38,622 nucleotides of DNA from Clostridiales bacterium (GCA_012839295.1 DUNO01000027.1:1-38622), one strand, 5' to 3'. Positions 16,332 to 24,315 are shown, counted from the stretch's first letter. Translations and numbers: made by a program. The notes: a model not told the origin generated them from the sequence alone.

Positions 16332-17219
16332 TTAGAATAAACTTAACTGGGTATAATCATATCCCTTTTTATAGGCGCCTATGATATCAGCCATCCGGTA
16401 TAGGAGACCCAGGCGGTTACATTCCGTGAGAAAAAGCTGTTGAAGCTCCCGGGCTTTTGGGCTGTTGCAGGAGTAGGAGGAGCCGTACTGCTGTTGATAC
16501 AAGGAGGAGAGGCCTTGCCCTGGGAATAATTCCTCCAATCTATGATAGAAGTATTCTCTTTGTCCTGAGCGGAGGGATACACCAAACCAGGGATAGATGA
16601 ATTTTGCACCATTTTCATGTGCTGCATGGATGATGCCCAGAATATTTTCAGGAGTGTCAGTCAGGTAAGGAAGGACGGGCATCAATAAAATACCGGTGAA
16701 TAAGTCTGCCTCCGATAATTTCCTTATGGCCTGCAGCCTTCGGGAAGTAGGGCATACATAAGGCTCCAGCAGTTGGCTCAGCCTGTCATCAATGGAGGTA
16801 ATGGTTATTTTACAGATGACAGGGGAGTGCGATTTGATACGTGTCAGGAGATCAATATCCCTCGTAATTAAGTCACTTTTTGTAGCAATGCTGATGCCGA
16901 ACTGGTGGAGGTCAATGAGGCTAAGTGCTTCTCTGGTAAATTCATGCTTTGCTTCAAAGGGATTATAGGGATCGCTCATGGCTCCGGTACCGATCACTCC
17001 GGTTTTTATCCTCCTGCGCAGCTCCTCCTGAAGGATTGTGATTGCATTATCCTTTGCGCGGACCTGGTCAAAATCCTGGATCTGGTAACAGTCACTGCGG
17101 CTGTCGCAGTAAATGCACCCATGGCAGCAGCCCTTATAGAGGTTCATATTATAATCCTGCCCGAACCAGGAGGCGTCCTTTTTCTTTGTTATAATGGTTT
17201 TGGCAGGAATTAATTGCAT
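16332..17219 (-). CDS. SPL-family radical SAM protein
   Basis: A 295-residue protein starting at ATG after AAAGGAT. The [4Fe-4S]-SAM motif is CxxxCxxC (C31, C35, C38, within CCHGCIYC). Other features match the spore-photoproduct-lyase-like family (COG1533): GTGAMSDPYNPFEAKHEFTR, a Thr/Ser-rich strand SIATKSDLITRDIDLL, and KITITSIDDRLSQLLEP. Most members are not true spore photoproduct lyases, and their substrate is unknown. The start overlaps the end of the GyrI-like gene by 10 bases, so the two are probably translationally coupled. Confidence 0.88.
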   Translation of the reverse strand: MQLIPAKTIITKKKDASWFGQDYNMNLYKGCCHGCIYCDSRSDCYQIQDFDQVRAKDNAITILQEELRRRIKTGVIGTGAMSDPYNPFEAKHEFTREALSLIDLHQFGISIATKSDLITRDIDLLTRIKSHSPVICKITITSIDDRLSQLLEPYVCPTSRRLQAIRKLSEADLFTGILLMPVLPYLTDTPENILGIIHAAHENGAKFIYPWFGVSLRSGQREYFYHRLEELFPGQGLSSLYQQQYGSSYSCNSPKARELQQLFLTECNRLGLLYRMADIIGAYKKGYDYTQLSLF

Positions 17220-17890
17220 GCTGGATCCTTTCGGAGGACAGGATGGCGTAATACCGTTCTCATGGTAGCTGGATTTGCCTTTCTGGGGTCAGAAAGATAG
17301 ATTTCATGGTGGCGGCGTATTTTGTTATCCGGGGAAGGGTTTCCAATGTCATAGATTAAGTTATTGTCCTGGACATAAATTTCCATCTTTTCCATTGTTG
17401 CCGGTTCTGCGTCATAGGGGCCTATGTGCATGCATTGGACGCAGAGGCCTTCTTCAAAGCGTTCGAGTCTGGCCTTTGTAACATCAAGCTCCGGTTTCTT
17501 CTTTTGGACAGCCTCCTTTGCTGCTTCGAATGCGGCAGGTGTAACAAAGTCGGGCTGGCGTATCATCGAAGTCCAGCAGAATTTTGATTTTTGGGTGAAA
17601 TCCATATCGTTCGCATCCTCCAGCCACCAAAGGCCTTCCAGCGGAGGAACTACATAATCCGGGAGGTTCATGAAAGCACTAGTATCTTTTTTATATTTTT
17701 GGCTCATCTTGATCGTATAGGACAGAGCGTATAATAGTTCTATGGACTTTTTATAGTCTCCATTTTCTTCATTGGGATCTCCATGACCATCTACCATAAT
17801 GAAGTTCATTTCAGGCACCTGGATCATGGAGGGCTCTGTTTTGGGTAAATAGAATTCTTTCTCTTTTACTTTAAAATCAATTTTTTCCAT
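17210..17890 (-). CDS. GyrI-like small-molecule-binding protein (COG4832-type)
   Basis: I take the ATG at 17890 as the start, preceded by AGGAAAGG; the longer frame adds 17 residues that do not look like the family. The resulting 226-residue protein has the GyrI-like pattern: MNFIMVDGHGDPNEENGDYKK near the start, PPLEGLWW in the middle, QCMHIGPYDAEPATMEKM, and HHEIYLSDPRKANP at the end. The fold binds small hydrophobic or cationic ligands, and stand-alone members may hydrolyse or sequester them. It is coupled to the radical SAM gene and sits downstream of one copy of the putative WYL-regulator operator. Confidence 0.85.
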   Translation of the reverse strand: MEKIDFKVKEKEFYLPKTEPSMIQVPEMNFIMVDGHGDPNEENGDYKKSIELLYALSYTIKMSQKYKKDTSAFMNLPDYVVPPLEGLWWLEDANDMDFTQKSKFCWTSMIRQPDFVTPAAFEAAKEAVQKKKPELDVTKARLERFEEGLCVQCMHIGPYDAEPATMEKMEIYVQDNNLIYDIGNPSPDNKIRRHHEIYLSDPRKANPATMRTVLRHPVLRKDPACN

Positions 17891-17936
17891 CAGCTTATCA
17901 TCCTTTCCTAATAGAATCTTCTGTTCTATATCAACG

Positions 17937-17965
17937 ATCATAACATATATAATATGACACTAGTG
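17937..17965 (-). promoter_or_regulatory. Possible promoter of the GyrI-like/radical SAM operon
   Basis: On the minus strand, TATGAT (17937-17942) is a good -10 box, 47 bases before the start codon. The -35 position 17 bases further up reads CACTAG, which is poor, and lies in the centre of the operator palindrome. Control through a bound regulator is therefore likely. Confidence 0.45.
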
Positions 17966-17977
17966 CGTCATATTATA
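17948..17977. promoter_or_regulatory. Putative WYL-regulator operator, site A
   Basis: A palindrome of 11-base arms around an 8-base spacer: TATAATATGAC (17948-17958) and GTCATATTATA (17967-17977). The same arms with the same spacing recur at 19071-19100 upstream of the regulator gene. Confidence 0.75.
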
Positions 17978-17991
17978 GGAAGCAAATATGG

Positions 17992-18104
17992 CTTCTCATA
18001 ACTTATATTCCAGGAACAAAATACATGTTCCTGGAATCGAGATGCACGGCGCAAGTGCGGCGCCTTTTATGAGAAGTAAAGTGCAACTTCTCATAACTTA
18101 TATT
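17992..18104. repeat. Hairpin cluster and 18-base duplication at the end of the WYL gene
   Basis: CTTCTCATAACTTATATT occurs at 17992-18009 and again at 18087-18104, the latter overlapping the last codons of the WYL regulator. An inverted copy of part of it (TTATGAGAAG, 18067-18076) forms a stem with 18086-18096. A second perfect stem (TTCCAGGAAC with GTTCCTGGAA, loop of nine) is at 18008-18036. The set probably terminates or attenuates the regulator transcript on the minus strand; the duplication suggests a local rearrangement. Confidence 0.6.
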
Positions 18105-19011
18105 TTCCCAAGGCATTTTTATATTTAGCGATTAATTCATTACGAATATCCACGGGCTCAAGCAGCTCCAACTGGTCTTCATATGACATCAGGTAACCGT
18201 ACAGCCATACACCAGCAGGCATATGGGTATGGATCAAAAAATTACCGTCACTATCCCGGGTTATGGCGGAAGCAGGGAATTCATCGTAAATACGGTATGC
18301 CATGGAAGGGTTGACCTTTAGCAAGAGTTCCTGTGTAGGAGGCAAAGAGGAGGGGAGGGAAGCTTCGCTATGGTTTTCCGTTGCGGCGTCCAAAGGTCTT
18401 GGCTCGAAGCCTTCTTCTGTAACGAATAGCTTTTGAATCCGGGAAATTTTAAAATAACGGATATCCTGCTTTTCCCTGCAAAAGCCTAGTAAATACCAGG
18501 CCTGTCCCTTGAAGATAAGCTTGGCGGGCTCCAGCACCCGGAATGTTTCCTTTCCGTAGGAGCTATAATAATGGAACTGGATAACTTTATGGTTTAATAT
18601 GGAATCCTTGATCTGCTGGAATTTTAATTTATCCTCCTCCCTGCTGCTCCAATTGGAAAAGTCAACCTCAATCCAGTCCGTATTCTTGTTACCGAACAAA
18701 GAGTCCAGTTTGGAAAGTATCTGGCCGCGGTCAGAAGGGATAGTCGCGTTTAAGCCCTGCAAAGCTGCCAGGATGTCAGCTTGTTCCTGGTCTGTCAAGA
18801 CAGATTTGTTGAGGACATAATTTTCCAACAGACAAATGCCGCCGCCTTTTCCCTTATTTGTATAAATAGGGATGCCAGATTCGCATAGGATGTCGATATC
18901 CCGGTAAATGGTACGGCGGGATACCTCAAAATGCTCCGCCAGTTCCTGGGCGGTGACACTTTTTTTGTTTAGGAGAATGTATATGATTTCGAATAAACGG
19001 TTAATCTGCAT
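18091..19011 (-). CDS. HTH-WYL transcriptional regulator (YafY/DeoR-like)
   Basis: The ATG at 19011 (MQINRLFEIIYILL) is the family-typical start; an upstream TTG would add six residues. The 306-residue protein has a winged helix at the N-terminus (VTAQELAEHFEVSRRTIYRD, about 19-38), a linker, and a WYL domain (about 145-215) showing GQAWYLLGFCREKQDIRYFK, followed by a C-terminal extension domain. WYL domains sense small ligands or nucleic acid. Its own promoter overlaps an operator-like palindrome, which predicts autoregulation. It lies between a GyrI-like/radical SAM operon and a divergent exporter, likely its targets. Confidence 0.92.
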   Translation of the reverse strand: MQINRLFEIIYILLNKKSVTAQELAEHFEVSRRTIYRDIDILCESGIPIYTNKGKGGGICLLENYVLNKSVLTDQEQADILAALQGLNATIPSDRGQILSKLDSLFGNKNTDWIEVDFSNWSSREEDKLKFQQIKDSILNHKVIQFHYYSSYGKETFRVLEPAKLIFKGQAWYLLGFCREKQDIRYFKISRIQKLFVTEEGFEPRPLDAATENHSEASLPSSLPPTQELLLKVNPSMAYRIYDEFPASAITRDSDGNFLIHTHMPAGVWLYGYLMSYEDQLELLEPVDIRNELIAKYKNALGKYKL

Positions 19012-19059
19012 ATGATGGCCTGCTTCCAAAAAATTCAGTTTGTTATCTCTTTTTGTACT

Positions 19060-19088
19060 ATTTTATCAGATATAATATGATGGTTCAA
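19060..19088 (-). promoter_or_regulatory. Promoter of the WYL regulator gene
   Basis: On the minus strand TTGAAC (19083-19088) and TAAAAT (19060-19065) are 17 bases apart. The -35 box lies inside the spacer of the 19071-19100 palindrome, so a bound regulator would cover it. Confidence 0.7.
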
Positions 19089-19100
19089 TGTCATATTATA
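19071..19100. promoter_or_regulatory. Putative WYL-regulator operator, site B
   Basis: Arms TATAATATGAT (19071-19081) and GTCATATTATA (19090-19100) with an 8-base spacer: the same geometry as 17948-17977, with one arm base different. It sits between the divergent WYL regulator and exporter genes. A TATAAT for the exporter is at 19130-19135 with only a weak TGGAAT at 19107-19112, so the bound regulator could activate that direction while repressing its own. Confidence 0.75.
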
Positions 19101-19181
19101 TACTGGTGGAATTATGCCCTCTTATATAGTATAATTTTAGCTAATACTTTTTGGTGTATAAAATGAGAAGAGAGGTTAATA

Positions 19182-20273
19182 GTGAAGGAAAAGGTTATAA
19201 AACATATTAATCTGCTGTTCCTATTAAAAGTAAGCATCGGCTCCGCCGCTGCAATTTTAATCGCGAACCAGTTTGGCTTATTATACAGTCCCTCAGCGGG
19301 AATTATCACATTATTGACAATCCAGAATACAAAAAAGGAAACCCTGACCCTGGCCTTGAAAAGGTTCATCGCCTTTGCCTTAGCGGTAATCATATCCTAT
19401 CTGGTATTCCAGGGGATTGGATATACGGCGGTTGCTTTTGGCGGTTTTGTATTTCTCTTTGTCGCCCTTTGCCTCGCACTAGGCCTTAAGGAAGCAATCT
19501 CGATGAATGCGGTATTGATGACGCATTTTCTGATTGAGAAGCGGATGGATGTACCGCTGGTATTTAATGAGCTGGGGCTGCTCTGCGTTGGAATGCTGCT
19601 TGGGATTGTCTTAAATCTTATTATGCCAAGCAAAAGGTCAAGGATAAGGAAGAACCAATTATTAATAGAAGAAGATATCAAGGAGGCATTAAAGTCCCTG
19701 GCAAAATTGCTTCGTGGCAAAGAGGCCTGCCTGATCCAGGGAGACGCGGCCGTATATCCACGGGAAGAGAGGGGAGAAGGGCTTTGGAAAGGCATTGATT
19801 TCAACCAGCTTGAAGTTAAGCTGGAGGGATTATTAAGGAGTGCATATGAAGAAGCGGACAATACCTTGTTAAATGATACAAAGTATCTGATATCTTATCT
19901 TGAGATGAGGAAGCTTCAATTAAGCGTGTTGAAGGATATTAAGTCAAATATCAAAGAAATCCCGGTTATATTAAAACAAACATATCCAGTTGCCGAGTTT
20001 ATTGATAAGATTGCAGAATCCTTTCATGAGCTTAATAACACAAAGGGGCTTTTGGAGGATCTAGAAGAATTAAAGGAACATTATCGAAAAGAAGAGCTGC
20101 CGCAAACGAGGGAAGAATTTGAATATCGGGCGACTTTATTTCAGATATTAAAGGAGCTTGAGTATTTCCTATGGATAAAAAGAAATTTTATAATAGAAAT
20201 TAAGAGGAAAAATATTCAATCTTACTGGAATGATGAATACGATAAAGATATAAAAATTAACGATAAACATTAA
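19182..20273 (+). CDS. Aromatic acid exporter-like (ArAE/FUSC family) membrane protein
   Basis: A 363-residue protein starting at GTG after AGAGAGG. The first 150 residues hold about five to six hydrophobic membrane segments with the family-typical ending GIVLNLIMPSKRSR, following LGLKEAISMNAVLMTHFL. The C-terminal 200 residues are charged and helical, like the cytosolic domain of Firmicutes ArAE_1/DUF939 proteins. Known: relatives export aromatic carboxylic acids or contribute to resistance. It is divergent from the WYL regulator, with an operator-like palindrome between them. The last codons are AT-rich, and the following gene begins within about 70 bases. Confidence 0.85.
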   Translation: MKEKVIKHINLLFLLKVSIGSAAAILIANQFGLLYSPSAGIITLLTIQNTKKETLTLALKRFIAFALAVIISYLVFQGIGYTAVAFGGFVFLFVALCLALGLKEAISMNAVLMTHFLIEKRMDVPLVFNELGLLCVGMLLGIVLNLIMPSKRSRIRKNQLLIEEDIKEALKSLAKLLRGKEACLIQGDAAVYPREERGEGLWKGIDFNQLEVKLEGLLRSAYEEADNTLLNDTKYLISYLEMRKLQLSVLKDIKSNIKEIPVILKQTYPVAEFIDKIAESFHELNNTKGLLEDLEELKEHYRKEELPQTREEFEYRATLFQILKELEYFLWIKRNFIIEIKRKNIQSYWNDEYDKDIKINDKH

Positions 20274-20280
20274 ATATAAA

Positions 20281-20309
20281 TTGCAATCTCTATTATTTGG
20301 TGTTATAAT
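20281..20309 (+). promoter_or_regulatory. Promoter of the DUF2975/XRE pair
   Basis: TTGCAA (20281-20286) and a perfect TATAAT (20304-20309) have a 17-base spacer. The predicted leader is only about 25 bases before the start codon, with GGAGG between. Confidence 0.8.
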
Positions 20310-20340
20310 AATCTCAACGAATAATAATGGAGGTTATTAT

Positions 20341-20883
20341 ATGAACAGCATACAAAATAAAATTCAAAAGAGTAGTAAAGCAATGGCTGTTATTTTGAAA
20401 ATAATGTATATATCCATAATTGTCGGGTTATGCATTCCTATAGGAACCCTAATCTGGGTTTCTGCTGATCCAAATATTAATTTCAATTTAATAAGGGGAG
20501 TTCATTTTTACTCGGCGGTTGGAATGGCAATAAACTCGAGGGGTGAAGTTATTGCTGAAATGTGTATAATAATCCTGATGGGAGTATGGATGTGTTATAT
20601 CTTTATGGTTGCATATAAAATGTTTAAATCAATAAGCAAAGATATGGCGCCATTTTCCATGGCAAATGTTAAAAACCTTAAAAAAATAGGGAGTCTTTTA
20701 TTGATTTATGCATTCGTTACACCAATTGCAAAAGTAGGATTTTATCGTACCTTTGCTTCTGCAACCGATATTCAATTTTCCTTTGATTTTTCTTTTATCG
20801 TACTTTCTTTATCATTCTTTTTTATTGCTACAGTATTTGACTATGGTGCGGAACTACAAAAAGAGACAGATGAATTACTATAG
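20341..20883 (+). CDS. DUF2975 membrane protein
   Basis: The ATG at 20341 is chosen because ATGGAGG lies just ahead of it; the frame is open further upstream but that part contains the promoter. The 180-residue protein has four hydrophobic segments (about 15-40, 70-95, 115-135 and 145-170), typical of DUF2975. Known: DUF2975 proteins are usually encoded next to a small Cro/C1-type regulator, as here (12 bases apart). Their function is unknown; they may sense a membrane signal and control the regulator. The gene is AT-rich compared with its neighbours. Confidence 0.85.
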   Translation: MNSIQNKIQKSSKAMAVILKIMYISIIVGLCIPIGTLIWVSADPNINFNLIRGVHFYSAVGMAINSRGEVIAEMCIIILMGVWMCYIFMVAYKMFKSISKDMAPFSMANVKNLKKIGSLLLIYAFVTPIAKVGFYRTFASATDIQFSFDFSFIVLSLSFFFIATVFDYGAELQKETDELL

Positions 20884-20895
20884 GAGGCCTATTAA

Positions 20896-21153
20896 ATGTC
20901 GATTATATTAAGATTAGACCGTGTCATGGCTGACAGAAAAATATCACTAAATGATTTGGCGGAACAAGTTGGCATCGCGAATGTAAATCTTTCAAAGATA
21001 AAAACAGGAAAAATTAGCGCGATTCGTTTTTCTACATTAGAAGCTATCTGTGATATCCTGGATTGCCAACCAGGAGATATTCTTGAATATAAACGTGAAG
21101 ATAAAAAACGAAACAACAGTGATGAACAGGATATGAATAATAAAGATGAATAA
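20896..21153 (+). CDS. Small Cro/C1-family HTH regulator (YozG-like)
   Basis: An 85-residue protein after TAGGAGG. The helix-turn-helix covers about residues 5-65: ISLNDLAEQVGIANVNLSKI is the scaffold plus recognition helix, and ISAIRFSTLEAICDILDCQPGDILEY is the family-typical continuation. The C-terminus is a short charged tail. It is encoded right after a DUF2975 gene, the usual partner of this YozG-like type. It probably controls its own operon. Confidence 0.92.
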   Translation: MSIILRLDRVMADRKISLNDLAEQVGIANVNLSKIKTGKISAIRFSTLEAICDILDCQPGDILEYKREDKKRNNSDEQDMNNKDE

Positions 21154-21221
21154 TCCTTTAACATATAAATCTTCCGGCAAATAATCTTATCAATAGAATA
21201 AAATAAATAACTTGATCAAAT

Positions 21222-21263
21222 AATAAAAAGAGGAATGGTTTCAGTAATTCCTCTTTTTATTAT
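21222..21263 (+). terminator. Intrinsic terminator after the XRE gene
   Basis: AAAAAGAGGAAT pairs with ATTCCTCTTTTT around a short loop and ends in a T-rich run. The A-rich 5' arm means it could also work on the opposite strand. Confidence 0.85.
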
Positions 21264-21283
21264 AGAAGAAATGAGGGCGTTAC

Positions 21284-22132
21284 ATGCATAAGGATATATC
21301 AATGGAAAATGACCAGCAGAATAAACTCTATCGGGAGCATCCACAGGACAGCCAAAAAAAGAAGGCTGGTAATAGCGGTGAACAGGAAGCGGGATCCCAG
21401 GGAGCAAATCCCCCAGGAGAAGGTTCCCAGGAAGAGCAGGAAAAGGAAAAGGTAATTAAAGAAAATGAAGATTTAAAGGACCAAAAAATCAGTGAATACG
21501 GTCAGACTGTCCTGGAGAACGGAAACCGGGAGCATAAAATACATTTATTATCAATCATTGGCGAAATCGAGGGTCATGAATGTCTTCCCCAGCATAATAA
21601 AACGACAAAATATGAACATGTATTGCCCCAATTGGCTGCGATTGAAGACAGCAGTGAGATTGACGGACTCCTAATCTTAATCAATACCGTCGGAGGGGAT
21701 GTGGAAGCCGGGCTGGCCATAGCTGAAATGATAGCTTCCCTCAGCAAGCCCACCGTAACCCTGGTTCTTGGAGGCTCCCATTCCATTGGCGTCCCATTGG
21801 CGGTTTCTGCTGATTACAGCTATATTGTCCCGACGGCGACGATGATCATCCATCCGGTGCGCATGAACGGCACCGTAATCGGAGTGACGCAGACCTTTGA
21901 GTATTTTGAGAAAATCCAGGACCGTATTATTAATTTTGTCGTGTCCCATTCCAAAATAGATTATAACAGCTTCAAGAATCTGATGCTGGATACAAGCCAG
22001 CTGGCAAAGGACGTTGGATCCATCCTTGTAGGTGTGGAAACAGTTCAAAAAGGCATTATAAATGAAGTGGGCGGTATCAAGGAGGCATTACGCAAAATCA
22101 ATGAAATGATTGATGAAAGAAAAGGAGAGTGA
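21284..22132 (+). CDS. tepA: TepA-like ClpP-class serine peptidase
   Basis: A 282-residue protein with a charged, low-complexity N-terminal 70 residues followed by a ClpP/crotonase-fold peptidase. The catalytic Ser is S167 in GGSHSIGVPLA and His is H190 in IIHPVRMNG. The ILINTVGGDVEAGLAIAEMI stretch is the ClpP-like oxyanion region. Known: in Bacillus, TepA is encoded just upstream of ylzJ and spoIIIE and was described as a translocation-enhancing protein. The same order occurs here, interrupted by an insertion element and uppP. The stop overlaps the region in which the ylzJ-like gene starts. Confidence 0.9.
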   Translation: MHKDISMENDQQNKLYREHPQDSQKKKAGNSGEQEAGSQGANPPGEGSQEEQEKEKVIKENEDLKDQKISEYGQTVLENGNREHKIHLLSIIGEIEGHECLPQHNKTTKYEHVLPQLAAIEDSSEIDGLLILINTVGGDVEAGLAIAEMIASLSKPTVTLVLGGSHSIGVPLAVSADYSYIVPTATMIIHPVRMNGTVIGVTQTFEYFEKIQDRIINFVVSHSKIDYNSFKNLMLDTSQLAKDVGSILVGVETVQKGIINEVGGIKEALRKINEMIDERKGE

Positions 22133-22140
22133 TGCTGGCC

Positions 22141-22422
22141 ATGCTATATACAGTCAGACCGTTAGAACGGATCTATGCGGATCCAAATACTTTCCGCCCT
22201 GGCAGGAAGGAGTCCGGGAAGGACGTAAGCTATGGGGGAATTCATTCAAGGGATCAGGGAGAGCCGGAGTATCGGGAGGTAATATTGCCAAATGGAAGGA
22301 TAACGACACGCCGTGAGGGGGAAGACTTCATTGTTGAGCGTATCAATTCCACGGATATGAAGGACTACCTGAATGCCGACTACTCGCCTGGAAAGAGCTT
22401 AAAGGACCAGGGGGGAATATAA
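22141..22422 (+). CDS. YlzJ-like protein
   Basis: I prefer the ATG at 22141, because the family begins M-L/I-Y-T-V (here MLYTVRPLERIY); ATG 22132, overlapping the tepA stop, is also possible. The ribosome site GGAGAG is at 22124-22129. The small, soluble protein ends in a Lys/Asp-rich tail. A central motif (VILPNGRITTRREGEDFIVERI) looks like two beta strands. YlzJ function is unknown; it is nearly always found between tepA and the FtsK/SpoIIIE gene. Confidence 0.8.
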   Translation: MLYTVRPLERIYADPNTFRPGRKESGKDVSYGGIHSRDQGEPEYREVILPNGRITTRREGEDFIVERINSTDMKDYLNADYSPGKSLKDQGGI

Positions 22423-22442
22423 ATAAATACGATAGGATTCTT

Positions 22443-22476
22443 AGCCCATTTATATTATTATAGATGGGCTTTTTTG
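22443..22476 (+). terminator. Intrinsic terminator after the ylzJ-like gene
   Basis: AGCCCAT pairs with ATGGGCT, followed by TTTTTTGTG. It lies left of the insertion element, so tepA-ylzJ transcription probably ended here before the insertion too. Confidence 0.88.
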
Positions 22477-22506
22477 TGTGGTTTATAGTAGAAATGCATC
22501 GATTCA

Positions 22507-22515
22507 GCAAACGAA
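22507..22515. repeat. Left copy of 9-base target duplication (GCAAACGAA)
   Basis: Identical to 24300-24308. A 9-base direct repeat is what ISLre2-family insertion is known to produce. Confidence 0.82.
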
Positions 22516-22639
22516 GTTAGAGTATAATTGTTATTGGCAAAAGGATAAAAATTAGGAAGTAGAGAAAATCCCTACTTCCCAAATCATACAGTTTTTCTTA
22601 AAATGTTAATTGCTGAGAAAAACACGAAAGAAGGACTGT

Positions 22640-24079
22640 ATGATGAACACTATTGTAACTGAAAAGATGATGCCATTCAAGGAGTTAGAGAAAAAAGTTT
22701 TTGATTCTGTTTGTGAAATGGGTAGGATACTGATAAAAACCATTCTGGAGAGTTATGATGAACAGCTTCAGGAAACCCGTAACAAGAAAGAGCTCCGGTG
22801 CAAAGGGACCCGCCAGACCACTATAAAAACAGTCATGGGTGAAGTTGGGTATTCCCGGAATGTCTATCAGACGATGGATGAAGCCGGCCATAAAGCATGG
22901 GTATATCTGTTGGACCAGGAGCTGCAGATGGACAAAATCGGCTTCTTCTCAACCAACCTGGCAGAAAAGATAGCAAAGGTTGTGACGGATAATTCCTATC
23001 ATACAACAGCGGAAATCATAAGCAGTACCTGCGGTCAGAGTATCAGCCACGGTGGCGCCTGGCGCCTGGTGCAGAGGATTGGGGAGCGGATTTCGGGGGA
23101 AGAAACAGCCAGAGTGAAGGAAATGGACGCAACCGGAGGAAAAGGAACAAAGGAGCTGAAGCTTCTTTTCGAGGAAATGGACGGGGTATGGCTTAAGATG
23201 CAGGGAAAAGGTCATAAAAAGGCACCGAAGCAGGAAATGAAGGTTGCCACCATATATGAAGGCTGGGAGGATGACGGAGGCAGCTGCAGCCGGTTACTGG
23301 GAAAAACCCTGGTTGCCGGGATGGAAAGGAGCGGGGAGTTTCACGCAAAGAGAGAAGCCAGAATCCGCAGCATCTATAATGCGGATGAAATAGGGGTAAG
23401 AGTGTTAAACGGAGATGGAGGAAGCTGGATTAAAGACCCATATGAGCCGGAAACGGTGTTCCAACTGGACCGCTTCCATATCCGGCAGTGTATCAAGAAA
23501 AAGATCGTACCACAGGATGTGCAGAAACAAATAGGCCAATTGTTTGAAGAAGGCAGATATGATGAAATGTTTGAATATATCGGCATTTACGCAGACAGTG
23601 TAGAAAGCAGTGACGAAAAAGACAATAACGGAAAAAAAGCCAGAGAACTTTATGAATATCTGGATAATAACAGGGAAGGCCTTGTGCCGTGGCAGAAACA
23701 ACGTAACGATTATCCCGGTGCTCCTGAGGGAATGGTATATAAAAACATGGGAGTGCAGGAAAATCAGAATTGTACAACCATAACCCTACGGATGAAGGAA
23801 GGGCGCAGACGCTGGTCAAGGAACGGAGCCAACAACATGGCAAAACTGCTTACCTGCCGTGAGAACAAGGAGCTGGTAGAAACGATAGGACGATATACAG
23901 ATGGGACCATAATGGCGGAGCCGGTACAGGAAATACTAAGAACCTTAAGTGCTGCAAAAGCACCAAAGAAAGACGGAAAAGGGAATGCGTATATCGACTT
24001 GGTGAACCATCATATGCCGATGCTGAATGCAATGCAGACAAATGCAAGGAAGGTGTTTCGAAAGGCGTTTGCAGTGTGA
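22640..24079 (+). CDS. ISLre2 / UPF0236 family transposase
   Basis: The start at ATG 22640 follows AAGAAGGA; the frame is open ten codons further to a TTG. The 479-residue protein shows the UPF0236 pattern: N-terminal TIKTVMGEVGYSRNVYQ, central LLFEEMDGVWLKMQGKG (first acidic residue), VLNGDGGSWIKDPYEPE, VFQLDRFHIRQCI (second acidic residue), and C-terminal RRRWSRNGANNMAKLL. The frame is intact without stops. It moves the surrounding element by a DDE-type mechanism, as assumed for the family. Confidence 0.93.
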   Translation: MMNTIVTEKMMPFKELEKKVFDSVCEMGRILIKTILESYDEQLQETRNKKELRCKGTRQTTIKTVMGEVGYSRNVYQTMDEAGHKAWVYLLDQELQMDKIGFFSTNLAEKIAKVVTDNSYHTTAEIISSTCGQSISHGGAWRLVQRIGERISGEETARVKEMDATGGKGTKELKLLFEEMDGVWLKMQGKGHKKAPKQEMKVATIYEGWEDDGGSCSRLLGKTLVAGMERSGEFHAKREARIRSIYNADEIGVRVLNGDGGSWIKDPYEPETVFQLDRFHIRQCIKKKIVPQDVQKQIGQLFEEGRYDEMFEYIGIYADSVESSDEKDNNGKKARELYEYLDNNREGLVPWQKQRNDYPGAPEGMVYKNMGVQENQNCTTITLRMKEGRRRWSRNGANNMAKLLTCRENKELVETIGRYTDGTIMAEPVQEILRTLSAAKAPKKDGKGNAYIDLVNHHMPMLNAMQTNARKVFRKAFAV

Positions 24080-24274
24080 AAGATGCTACGGCTTAATTGT
24101 GATACGCTAAAAACAAGAAAAAATGGTTAAACCATGCGGAGAAAGACTGTAAACTAAGACAAAAGAGGCCCTCATGTGCCTGGCTTGGTTCAGCTCCTTT
24201 CCCTGCATATGGCTGGAGATCTTTTAATGTAAAAAAACGTGATAAAACAGGTCTGAGAAAAACCGAATGGGAGA

Positions 24275-24299
24275 TTGCCAATAATCGCTTGACACAAAC
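24275..24299. repeat. Right terminal inverted repeat of the IS
   Basis: The reverse complement of this segment begins GTTTGTGTCAAG and shares the inner TTATTGGCAA with the left end at 22516-22540. Confidence 0.72.
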
Positions 24300-24308
24300 G
24301 CAAACGAA
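24300..24308. repeat. Right copy of 9-base target duplication
   Basis: Identical to 22507-22515. The match runs on for three more bases only because the next flanking bases (GTT) resemble the element's left tip. Confidence 0.82.
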
Positions 24309-24315
24309 GTTTGAC

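Larger units (their letters stand above)
22516..24299 (+). mobile_element. ISLre2-family insertion sequence, 1784 bases, complete
   Basis: The ends are imperfect 25-base inverted repeats: 22516-22540 against the reverse complement of 24275-24299 match at 17 of 25 positions, including the outer GTT and the inner TTATTGGCAA. A perfect 9-base duplication flanks them. One full-length transposase lies inside, with about 124 bases on the left and 220 on the right as noncoding ends. There is a small inverted repeat (GGAAGTAG with CTACTTCC) near 22555-22578. The intact ORF, ends and duplication suggest a recent insertion. Confidence 0.85.

Noticed and set aside
22610-22639. Longer transposase start at TTG
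   Set aside because: No ribosome site precedes it, whereas AAGAAGGA stands before the ATG at 22640.
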